A stretch of 5,097 nt of DNA from the NCBI GenBank assembly GCA_029946075.1, contig JAQSDT010000249.1, positions 1 to 5,097 of the forward strand, given 5' to 3'. The stretch's first letter is position 1. Each line of letters begins with the position of its first letter. Under the pieces are notes generated by a model, which was not told the origin of the DNA, ran no database searches, and saw only the letters and a program-made list of their open reading frames with translations. Source of the stretch: a bacterium. Its GTDB lineage: Bacteria; Pseudomonadota; Alphaproteobacteria; Rhizobiales; Xanthobacteraceae. The translations under genes were made by a program, and so were the position numbers. Positions 1 to 4,795 of this stretch are shown in pieces.

Positions 1-606
1 CACATGATCTGGATCGGCGACCGCACCCGCCAGCTCGATCACGGCCATGTCGAATATTTCCGCGGCATCAAGAACCCGATCGGCCTGAAATGCGGCCCGT
101 CGCTGAAGCCGGATGAACTGCTGAAGCTGATCGACATCCTCAATCCCGACAACGAGCCGGGACGGCTGACGCTGATCAACCGTTTCGGCTCCGACAAGGT
201 CGCCGATCATCTGCCGGGCCTGATCCGCGCGGTGAAGCGGGAAGGGCGCGTCGTGGTCTGGTCCTGCGATCCCATGCACGGCAACACCATCACGTCGACC
301 TCGGGCTACAAGACCCGGCCGTTCGACCGGGTGCTGTCGGAAGTGAAGTCGTTCTTCGCGATCCATCGGGCCGAGGGCACCCATGCCGGCGGCGTGCATC
401 TGGAAATGACCGGGCAGGACGTCACCGAATGCATCGGCGGCGCGCGCGCCATCACCGACGAGGACCTCAACGACCGCTATCACACGGTCTGCGATCCCCG
501 TCTGAACGCCGAACAATCGATCGATATGGCCTTCCTGATCGCCGAACTGCTGAAGCAGGAACGCGTGGCCAAGGAAAAGCCGATGCCGGCCGCAGCAGGA
601 CTGTAA
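1..606 (+). CDS. Class II 3-deoxy-7-phosphoheptulonate (DAHP) synthase, 3' part only
   Basis: This cytoplasmic enzyme condenses phosphoenolpyruvate with erythrose 4-phosphate to DAHP, the first step of the shikimate pathway to aromatic amino acids. The reading frame is open from base 1, so the gene begins outside the window; about 201 residues remain of a family usually near 450-470. Numbering from the Met at 4-6, the class II (plant/mycobacterial type) hallmarks are GLKCGPS (27-33), the RFGSDKV segment (60-66), WSCDPMHGNT (86-95), GGVHLEMTGQDVTEC (129-143) and DPRLN (164-168). By analogy with the mycobacterial enzyme, His92, Glu134 and Asp164 would be metal ligands. The Met at 4 is internal, not a start. 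The regulatory N-terminal part is missing, so feedback control cannot be judged. dgkA starts one base after the stop, suggesting cotranscription. Symbols vary in this family (aroF, aroG, aroH), so none is given. The family call is very secure. Confidence 0.96.
   Translation, partial: HMIWIGDRTRQLDHGHVEYFRGIKNPIGLKCGPSLKPDELLKLIDILNPDNEPGRLTLINRFGSDKVADHLPGLIRAVKREGRVVVWSCDPMHGNTITSTSGYKTRPFDRVLSEVKSFFAIHRAEGTHAGGVHLEMTGQDVTECIGGARAITDEDLNDRYHTVCDPRLNAEQSIDMAFLIAELLKQERVAKEKPMPAAAGL
594..600 (+). promoter_or_regulatory. Ribosome binding site supporting the TTG start of dgkA
   Basis: The purine-rich string AGCAGGA ends 7 bases before the TTG at 608. The dgkA frame has an in-frame stop at 551-553 and no ATG or GTG between that stop and 608. 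The TTG is therefore the first usable start, and this weak Shine-Dalgarno sequence, inside the end of the DAHP synthase gene, fits it. Translational coupling with the upstream gene may also help initiation. Confidence 0.45.
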
Positions 607-607
607 C

Positions 608-961
608 TTGCTGCGACTTTGGCGGGCCACGATCAATACGCGTAACGGGCTCGCCTTTGCGATCCGGTCGGAGCAGGCTGTCCGCGAGGAACTGTTTGCG
701 CTGGCGCTGTCGATCCCGCTGGCCTGGCTGATCGGCGTGACCGTCATGCGCCGTGTCGAACTGGTCATGGCGGTGGCGTTCGTGCTCGTCGTCGAGATCC
801 TCAACACGTCGATCGAGAAACTCGCCGACCGCCTGACGACCGAGCACGATCCCCAGATCGGGCGCGTCAAGGATATGGGCTCGGCCGCGGTCGGCGTGGC
901 GCTCTTGATGGCCGGCGCCTTCTGGCTGTTCGCCATCGCCGAACGCATAGGCGCTTTCTAA
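608..961 (+). CDS. dgkA: Diacylglycerol kinase (prokaryotic DgkA family)
   Basis: This integral inner-membrane enzyme phosphorylates diacylglycerol with ATP to phosphatidic acid, recycling lipid head-group by-products into phospholipid synthesis. The product is 117 residues, close to the usual ~120. The family signature EILNTSIEKLAD (63-74) supplies the residues matching E. coli Glu69, Asn72 and Glu76 (here Glu63, Asn66, Glu70), and KDMGSAAV (88-95) matches E. coli Lys94-Asp95. The acidic pair Glu27-Glu28 sits where the N-terminal metal-site Glu is expected. Three hydrophobic segments are visible, roughly 30-46, 50-67 and 92-111, matching the small trimeric kinase fold. The start is TTG, one base after the stop of the DAHP synthase gene, so translation of the two is probably coupled. 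All key residues are present and nothing suggests decay. The exact start is less certain than the identity. Confidence 0.94.
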   Translation: MLRLWRATINTRNGLAFAIRSEQAVREELFALALSIPLAWLIGVTVMRRVELVMAVAFVLVVEILNTSIEKLADRLTTEHDPQIGRVKDMGSAAVGVALLMAGAFWLFAIAERIGAF

Positions 962-1005
962 AGCAGACGATTGAAGTTTCGCGTTGTGCAGGGCACCATA
1001 AGCGT

Positions 1006-2757
1006 ATGAGCGAAACCACCTTCAAGATCACGCTGGCGCAGTTGAACCCGACGGTGGGCGATGTCACCGGCAATGCCGCCAAGGCGCGCGCCGCGCGCGA
1101 GAAGGCGAAAGCCGACGGCGCAGACCTGCTGGTATTCCCCGAATTGTTCATCACCGGTTACCCGCCGGAAGATCTGGTGCTGAAGCCGGCCTTCCAGGTT
1201 GCCTGCCGCACGGCGATCGAGGAGCTGGCGCGCGAGACCGCGGGCGGCGGGCCTGCCGTGCTGATCGGCACGCCGTGGGTCGAGGACGGCAAGCTCTATA
1301 ATGCCTGCGCGCTGCTCGATCAGGGTCGCATCGCGGCGCTTCGCTACAAGGCGAATTTGCCGAACTACGGCGTGTTCGACGAAAAGCGCCTGTTCGCGCG
1401 GGGACCGGCTTCCGGTCCGGTGACCGTGCGCGGCATTCGCGTCGGCGTCCCCATCTGCGAGGACATCTGGCTCGAAGAATCCGAGGAATACGAGAACGTC
1501 GTCGAGTGCCTCGCCGAGACCGGTGCGGAAATCCTCGTGGTGCCGAACGGCTCGCCTTACGCGCGTGACAAGAACGATCTGCGGCTGTCGATCGCGGTCG
1601 CCCGCGTTACCGAGAGCGGTTTGCCGCTGGTCTATCTCAACCAGATCGGCGGACAGGACGAACTGGTGTTCGACGGCGGCTCGTTCGCGCTCAACGCCGA
1701 TCTTTCGGTCGCCGCGCAAATGCCGGCGTTCGAGGAGAGCATCGTTACGCTGAACTGGACCAGGGGCGCCGACGGCTGGCGCTGCTCGGGGCCTGTCGTG
1801 CCGCTGGTCGAAGGCGACAAGGGTGATTACGCCGCCTGCGTGCTGGGCCTGCGCGATTACGTCCGCAAGAACGGCTTTCCCGGCGTGCTACTCGGCGTCT
1901 CCGGCGGTATCGATTCGGCGCTGTGCGCGGCGATTGCGGTCGACGCGCTCGGCGCCGAGCATGTCCGCGGCGTGATGCTGCCGTTCCGCTACACCGCGCA
2001 GGTCTCGCTCGATGACGCCGCAAAACTCGCAAAGGCGCTCGGCTTTCCCTACGAGGTGCTGCCGATCGCGGATGCCGTCAACGGTTTTGAAAAGATACTC
2101 TCCATTCCGTTCGCTGGATTGCCGCGCGACATCACCGAAGAAAACCTGCAGGCGCGTACCCGCGGCACGCTGTTGATGGCGCTGTCGAACAAGACCGGCG
2201 CGATGGTGGTGACGACCGGCAACAAGTCGGAAATGTCGGTCGGCTACGCCACGCTCTATGGCGACATGAATGGCGGCTTCAATCCGATCAAGGATATCTA
2301 CAAGACCGAAGTGTTCCGCCTGTCGAGCCTGCGCAATGAATGGAAGCCCGACGGCGCGCTGGGCCCGTCGGGCGAAGTCATTCCGGTCAACATCATCATC
2401 CGGCCGCCGACGGCGGAACTGCGGGAAAACCAGACCGACCAGGATTCGCTGCCGCCCTACGACATGCTTGATGGCATTCTCGAACGCCTCGTCGAGCGCG
2501 AGGAGCCGCTGGCGACGATCATCGCGGCAGGGTATCCCGCCGACGTCGTGACGCGGATCGATCGCTTGTTGAACATCGCCGAATACAAGCGCCGTCAGGC
2601 CGCGCCGGGCGTGAAAGTGACCGAAAAGAATTTCGGCCGCGACCGCCGCTATCCCATCACCAACCGCTTTCGCGACAACGGCAAGGCGCTGCAGGAGCCG
2701 GACGATAAACTGGTCGCGCGCGCAGGGCGCGCGTCGGCCGAAGCGTTCGAGGGGTGA
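1006..2757 (+). CDS. nadE: Glutamine-dependent NAD+ synthetase
   Basis: This cytoplasmic enzyme makes NAD+ from deamido-NAD+, ATP and glutamine, the last step of NAD biosynthesis. The 583-residue protein has two domains. The N-terminal nitrilase-type glutaminase (about 7-265) shows the triad Glu46 (FPELFITGY), Lys115 (YKANLPNYGVFDE) and Cys151 (GVPICEDIW). The C-terminal synthetase (about 275-583) shows the PP-loop SGGIDS at 299-304, TGNKSE at 404-409, GDMNGGFNPIKD at 419-430 and the closing NFGRDRRYPITN block. The length fits the shorter bacterial two-domain form rather than the ~680-residue mycobacterial/eukaryotic one. The segment after the synthetase's second strand reads LPFRYTAQVS; related enzymes, as I recall them, more often have Ser and an acidic residue there, a mild variation in a flexible ATP-site loop. 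The ATG at 1006 lies 44 bp after dgkA, with a modest AGGG (990-993) 12 bases before it. It is the last gene of the rightward group. Confidence 0.97.
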   Translation: MSETTFKITLAQLNPTVGDVTGNAAKARAAREKAKADGADLLVFPELFITGYPPEDLVLKPAFQVACRTAIEELARETAGGGPAVLIGTPWVEDGKLYNACALLDQGRIAALRYKANLPNYGVFDEKRLFARGPASGPVTVRGIRVGVPICEDIWLEESEEYENVVECLAETGAEILVVPNGSPYARDKNDLRLSIAVARVTESGLPLVYLNQIGGQDELVFDGGSFALNADLSVAAQMPAFEESIVTLNWTRGADGWRCSGPVVPLVEGDKGDYAACVLGLRDYVRKNGFPGVLLGVSGGIDSALCAAIAVDALGAEHVRGVMLPFRYTAQVSLDDAAKLAKALGFPYEVLPIADAVNGFEKILSIPFAGLPRDITEENLQARTRGTLLMALSNKTGAMVVTTGNKSEMSVGYATLYGDMNGGFNPIKDIYKTEVFRLSSLRNEWKPDGALGPSGEVIPVNIIIRPPTAELRENQTDQDSLPPYDMLDGILERLVEREEPLATIIAAGYPADVVTRIDRLLNIAEYKRRQAAPGVKVTEKNFGRDRRYPITNRFRDNGKALQEPDDKLVARAGRASAEAFEG

Positions 2758-2773
2758 CTATCCCGCTCTATCT

Positions 2774-2860
2774 CCTCATCCTGAGGAGGCCGCGCAGCAG
2801 ACGTCTCGAAGGATGCAGGCCACATGGTTCGAGACGCGCTTCGCGCTCCTCACCATGAGG
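2774..2860. repeat. REP-like palindromic repeat with nested inverted arms
   Basis: The outer arms are CCTCATCCTGAGGAG (2774-2788) and CTCCTCACCATGAGG (2846-2860), complementary at 13 of 15 positions. The inner arms are CGTCTCGAA (2802-2810) and TTCGAGACG (2828-2836), a perfect 9-bp match around a 17-base loop. Each outer arm can also fold alone as CCTCA-N3-TGAGG, and GCGC-TTC-GCGC (2836-2846) forms a further mini-hairpin. From memory, near-identical CTCATCCTGAGGAG...GTCTCGAAGGATG...TTCGAGAC elements are scattered in many copies through Bradyrhizobium, Rhodopseudomonas and Nitrobacter chromosomes, usually between genes. Only one copy is in this window, so the repeat status rests on recall and on the symmetry. 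The convergent position suggests a terminator or transcript-stabilising role. Confidence 0.75.
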
Positions 2861-2879
2861 GTCTTATAGTAGGGTTTTT
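2846..2879 (+). terminator. Possible terminator of the dgkA-nadE transcript
   Basis: The hairpin CCTCA-CCA-TGAGG (2848-2860), itself the right arm of the larger repeat, is followed after 14 bases by TTTTT (2875-2879). The spacing is too long for a textbook rho-independent terminator. However, the whole 87-base repeat could fold as one long stem ahead of the same T-run. It is the only plausible end signal after nadE. Confidence 0.35.
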
Positions 2880-2885
2880 GCGAGC

Positions 2886-4028
2886 TTACTGCTTCGGCTG
2901 AATGAACGTCGGGCCGACCGTGCGGATCGGCTTGTTCTTGTCGTCGGCCGTTGCGGCCGCCGGGTCCGCCGGTGCTGGTGTGGCCGGAGCGGCCGTGGTG
3001 GCGGCGGGAGTTGCGCCCTTTTTCGCAGGCGGCGTCTGCGCGGCCTTCGGCTGCGCGCGCTGCTGCATCTTTTTCGCGCTTTCCTCGGTGACGATGATGT
3101 CACCCTCGACGCCCTTGTCGTCGACCGATTTCAGCGCGTCGGACCAGGTCTGGCCAGCGGCCTTGCAGGCGCAGGCGGCGTTGAACTCGGTGCGGAACTT
3201 GAACGCGTTCGGCAGCGAGGTGTAGGTCTGGCCGCTGAGCGACACCGCCGCATTGATGTCTTCGCCGGGATTGCGATAGGTGAACAGCGTCGCTTCCGTC
3301 GCCGGGCACAGTGCCTTGCAGCTCTTTTCGTCGTCCTGGAAGCGTGCCTGATAGGTCGCGAACGACACCGGGAAATACGCGCCGTCGCAGGTGCGCACGC
3401 AGACGGTGCGGAACGTGCCGGAGGGCGGGCCGAGTTCGCCGCTCGGCGGCGCGATTGGATTGTTGCCGAACAGATTGTCGATGAAGTTGCCGCCGCTGCG
3501 CGCGGCTGCCGCATATTGCGGGCCGCAATTGTTCTGCGCCAGCGCCGTCAGCACCGAACGCCTTTGATTTTCGCGATCGGCGCCGCCGATGCCGCCGCTG
3601 CGCAGCCGTTCGAGGCTGACCGTGATCTGGTCGAGATTGCCGCGCATCTGCTGGATCTGGTTGTTGACCGGACCGCACTGCGCCGACTGGCCGTTGAACA
3701 GCGAGAAGAAGCCCGAGCTTTCGCAGCCCATGCGCTTGGCCTGCAGCGTGACGCGGTCGAGTTCGGCTTGCTGCCGGGTCTGGGAATCCTGATAGCGGCG
3801 GATCTGTTCATCCTTGGCCGGGTCGCCGGAGCCGGCGCCGCGGTCGATCGCGCTCAATTGTCCCTCGAGCCGGATGCAGATCGGGTTGCCCTGCGCGCCC
3901 TGTTGCGGCGGCGGCGCGGCGCCGGGCTGCATCTGCGCGAACGCAGGCGCGGCCGCGCCTGCAAGGCCGAACAGCACGGCGCAGGTCAGGGTCCAGCGGG
4001 AGAGGAAGGCGTTACCTGTATCGAGCAT
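2886..4028 (-). CDS. Secreted DUF2865-type cysteine-rich protein
   Basis: The function is unknown. I recognise the central region as the DUF2865 family found in Rhizobiales. The 380-residue product starts with a clear Sec signal peptide: Arg at 11, a hydrophobic core at 13-28, and a likely cut after Ala31 (APAFA|QMQ), placing it in the periplasm or outside the cell. A Gln-rich segment with few helix breakers (about 70-145) may be helical or coiled-coil. The conserved core (about 205-290) has VCVRTCDGAYFPVSF, CKALCPATEATLFTYRNPGEDI and SLPNAFKFRTEF, ending in CAC. Ten cysteines follow the signal peptide (51, 102, 118, 168, 210, 214, 237, 241, 286, 288), an even number consistent with disulfides. 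An Ala/Pro/Lys linker (326-363) leads to a short tail, IRTVGPTFIQPKQ. The ATG at 4028 is chosen because it directly precedes the signal peptide; the SD is weak (GGCCGG). A leader hairpin lies 19 bases upstream. Confidence 0.88.
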   Translation of the reverse strand: MLDTGNAFLSRWTLTCAVLFGLAGAAAPAFAQMQPGAAPPPQQGAQGNPICIRLEGQLSAIDRGAGSGDPAKDEQIRRYQDSQTRQQAELDRVTLQAKRMGCESSGFFSLFNGQSAQCGPVNNQIQQMRGNLDQITVSLERLRSGGIGGADRENQRRSVLTALAQNNCGPQYAAAARSGGNFIDNLFGNNPIAPPSGELGPPSGTFRTVCVRTCDGAYFPVSFATYQARFQDDEKSCKALCPATEATLFTYRNPGEDINAAVSLSGQTYTSLPNAFKFRTEFNAACACKAAGQTWSDALKSVDDKGVEGDIIVTEESAKKMQQRAQPKAAQTPPAKKGATPAATTAAPATPAPADPAAATADDKNKPIRTVGPTFIQPKQ

Positions 4029-4047
4029 ATCCGGCCATTGAAACTGA

Positions 4048-4079
4048 TCCGCGCGGCATCAAAACCCAGATGGCGCGGA
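4048..4079 (-). promoter_or_regulatory. Stem-loop in the probable leader of the DUF2865-type gene
   Basis: The arms TCCGCGC (4048-4054) and GCGCGGA (4073-4079) match perfectly. Inside them CATC (4057-4060) pairs with GATG (4069-4072), giving 11 base pairs with a two-base bulge and an eight-base loop. On the - strand the stem ends 19 bases before the ATG at 4028. It could shape translation or mRNA stability, or act as a weak terminator for the upstream gene, since it is followed by a short TCAGTTTC. The structure is visible; the role is inferred. Confidence 0.4.
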
Positions 4080-4136
4080 CAAGGCGGCAAGTTTGCGGCC
4101 AAGGCCGCATCCAATACCTGCTTCTCGGGGCATCGT

Positions 4137-4170
4137 CACGCCGTTTCGAGGCGTGGATAAGGCCATCCAC
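4137..4170. repeat. Two overlapping, mutually exclusive inverted repeats
   Basis: CACGCC (4137-4142) pairs with GGCGTG (4150-4155) across a 7-base loop. GTGGAT (4153-4158) pairs with ATCCAC (4165-4170) across a 6-base loop. The two stems share bases 4153-4155, so both cannot be complete at once. On the - strand this lies 24 bases after the stop of the 102-codon gene, where a terminator would be expected, but no U-run follows in that direction. On the + strand GATTTTTGG (4177-4185) follows, with no evident + strand gene to terminate. Confidence 0.3.
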
Positions 4171-4194
4171 CCCTTGATTTTTGGGAACCGCTTC

Positions 4195-4503
4195 TTACCG
4201 CTGGCAGGTGATGGCGACGTATTCGCCGCAGGTGCTGCCCGAACATTTCTCGCCGCCGGCACTCGAGACCGCGCCGGTGATCTCGTCGGGATCGACGCGG
4301 CGATAGGCGCTGGCGGATGCAAATTCGCGGGACTGGCAGTAGGAGCGGGCGGCATGGGCGCCGCACTTCTCGCCTCTGGCCAGGCACTGGTCGACACCGT
4401 AGCCGTCGCCCTGGTTGGCGATGATGAAGACGCGGCTGTCGGCGGATGCGGCCGAGGCGGCGAACAGGAACGCGCTGGCAATAAGGGCTGATGAAATTCG
4501 CAT
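4195..4503 (-). CDS. Small secreted six-cysteine protein of unknown function
   Basis: I do not recognise a named family. From the ATG at 4503 the product has 102 residues. It opens with a short signal peptide, MRISSALIASAFLFAASAASA, with an AxA-type cut after Ala21 that leaves an ~81-residue mature periplasmic or extracellular protein. The mature part has six cysteines (40, 47, 56, 87, 92, 100), enough for three disulfides, and is rich in Gly, Ser and Ala. It has no lipobox and no catalytic motif I can name. The frame stays open upstream to an ATG at 4650, which would add 49 residues with no secretion logic; placing the signal peptide at the N terminus argues for 4503. The SD is poor (GGTGCCCTCC before the ATG). 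The gene is divergent from cysS and codirectional with the DUF2865-type gene 166 bp downstream. Signal peptide plus even cysteine count make it likely to be real. Confidence 0.78.
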   Translation of the reverse strand: MRISSALIASAFLFAASAASADSRVFIIANQGDGYGVDQCLARGEKCGAHAARSYCQSREFASASAYRRVDPDEITGAVSSAGGEKCSGSTCGEYVAITCQR

Positions 4504-4555
4504 GGAGGGCACCGGACAGAAAAATGGACCGCCCGGCGAAAATAGGCCCAATTCG

Positions 4556-4570
4556 TTAATAATGATTAAC
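4556..4570. promoter_or_regulatory. TTAA-N6-TTAAC element, possible regulator site or promoter core
   Basis: TTAA (4556-4559) and TTAAC (4566-4570) flank a six-base spacer about 55-65 bp upstream of the small secreted-protein gene. The alphaproteobacterial cell-cycle regulator CtrA binds TTAA-N7-TTAA, so the spacing is one base short. It may be a degenerate CtrA site, part of a - strand promoter (TATTTT at about 4539-4544 lies further downstream on that strand), or simply AT-rich promoter DNA. Confidence 0.25.
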
Positions 4571-4670
4571 CATGAGGCCCCCGGGGACGGGGTGATGCGG
4601 CCTGTTCGGCCCCAAATCGGGCACAAGCAAGGCCTTGACGACGTCCTCATGATACCGCAATGGTGGAACC

Positions 4671-4721
4671 ATGAACGGTCACCTCGCCATCTGCAGCATT
4701 TGCCGCGAGATTATTAGCTAG
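4671..4721 (+). CDS. Possible 16-residue cysteine-containing leader peptide of cysS
   Basis: ATG at 4671 opens a 16-codon frame, MNGHLAICSICREIIS, ending with TAG at 4719-4721, 74 bases before the cysS start. It contains two Cys codons (TGC at 4692 and 4701) in a CxxC arrangement. GGTGG (4662-4666), four bases before the ATG, could serve as a close-set ribosome binding site, though the same bases can pair with CACC at 4680-4683 and would put the ATG in a hairpin loop. The stop codon falls inside the ascending arm of the stem-loop at 4716-4734. This layout resembles attenuator leader peptides, and the downstream gene charges tRNA-Cys, so the amino acid is the expected one. A random ORF of this size is, however, not rare, and two Cys codons is a small number. 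Confidence 0.3.
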   Translation: MNGHLAICSICREIIS

Positions 4722-4747
4722 CGATTCGCTGGCTGAGGCCGTCTTTT
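4716..4747 (+). terminator. Stem-loop with T-rich tail in the cysS leader (possible attenuator)
   Basis: AGCTAGCG (4716-4723) pairs with CGCTGGCT (4727-4734), eight pairs including one U-G, around an ATT loop. TCTTTT follows at 4742-4747, seven bases after the stem. The distance makes it a weak intrinsic terminator at best. An alternative fold pairs GCCGCGA (4702-4708, overlapping the second Cys codon of the small ORF) with TCGC and GGC (4726-4729, 4731-4733), leaving T4730 bulged and excluding the first stem. Competing stems are typical of attenuators, but also arise by chance in GC-rich DNA. Confidence 0.28.
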
Positions 4748-4779
4748 CTCAAAAATGAGATCACTGGACGCCCGGCCGC

Positions 4780-4784
4780 AAGGA
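4780..4784 (+). promoter_or_regulatory. Ribosome binding site of cysS
   Basis: AAGGA ends 11 bases before the ATG at 4796, a slightly long but usable spacing. It supports that start, which also matches where cysteinyl-tRNA synthetases of this group begin (MxLxLYDT). Confidence 0.55.
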
Positions 4785-4795
4785 TTGGGTTTTCC

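Larger units (their letters stand above)
2758..2885. other. Convergent intergenic region between nadE and the DUF2865-type gene
   Basis: These 128 bp separate two genes pointing at each other and contain no credible coding sequence. Almost all of the stretch is taken up by a palindromic REP-like element, followed by a short AT-richer tail with five T's at 2875-2879 that could serve as the U-tract of a terminator for rightward transcripts. Confidence 0.7.
4029..4194. other. Intergenic region with several hairpins upstream of the DUF2865-type gene
   Basis: The 166 bp between the two - strand secreted-protein genes show no plausible coding sequence, but several inverted repeats. A perfect GCGGCC-AA-GGCCGC palindrome is at 4095-4108, and two overlapping, mutually exclusive hairpins lie at 4137-4155 and 4153-4170. 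A larger one is at 4048-4079. It should carry the leader, and perhaps the promoter, of the DUF2865-type gene, but I see no convincing -35/-10 pair. Confidence 0.5.
4504..4795. other. Divergent promoter region between the six-cysteine protein gene and cysS
   Basis: This 292-bp stretch must drive both the leftward small gene and rightward cysS. The left half contains an AT-rich patch (4551-4570) in otherwise GC-rich DNA and a CCCCGGGG palindrome (4579-4586). The right half holds a TTGACG (4635-4640), a possible 16-codon ORF (4671-4721), a stem-loop (4716-4734) followed by a T-rich stretch, and a second small hairpin TCTCA-AAAA-TGAGA (4747-4760). TTGACG would be a good -35, but the bases 16-18 further on (GCAATGG) are a poor -10, so no promoter is asserted. 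Confidence 0.6.

Noticed and set aside
958..1719. Long open frame on the - strand opposite nadE.
   Set aside because: The + strand encodes an intact nitrilase domain with its catalytic triad. The antisense product is Arg-rich and lacks family features.
2717..2733. Perfect 7-bp GC hairpin CGCGCGC-AGG-GCGCGCG near the 3' end of nadE.
   Set aside because: It lies within coding sequence (VARAGRA) with no T-run after it, and is readily explained by alternating GC-rich Ala and Arg codons.
3516..4160. Long open frame on the + strand opposite the DUF2865-type gene.
   Set aside because: It is antisense to a gene with a signal peptide and a recognised domain. Such frames are expected in GC-rich DNA, and its translation matches nothing I recognise.
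4504..4650. Longer version of the small secreted protein starting at ATG 4650 (- strand).
   Set aside because: The extra 49 residues precede a perfect signal peptide and would bury it. They also span the AT-rich promoter-like patch, and their composition does not look like a protein domain.
4635..4663. Sigma-70 promoter TTGACG plus GCAATGG for cysS or a leaderless upstream ORF.
   Set aside because: The -35 is good, but the -10 region matches the consensus at very few positions. It is kept only as a remark in the intergenic entry.
4665..4669. GGAAC as the -35 of a general-stress EcfG promoter.
   Set aside because: No CGTT-like -10 is found at the required 16-18 base distance downstream.
4659..4678. 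T-box riboswitch upstream of cysS: GGTGGAACC (4662-4670) resembles the core GGTGGNACC, and its TGGA would even match the UCCA end expected for tRNA-Cys.
   Set aside because: Only nine bases match and the conserved GCG after ACC is absent. I see no Stem I with its loop motifs, and the upstream space is shared with a divergent gene. T-boxes are not known from alphaproteobacteria. A covariance-model search would settle it.
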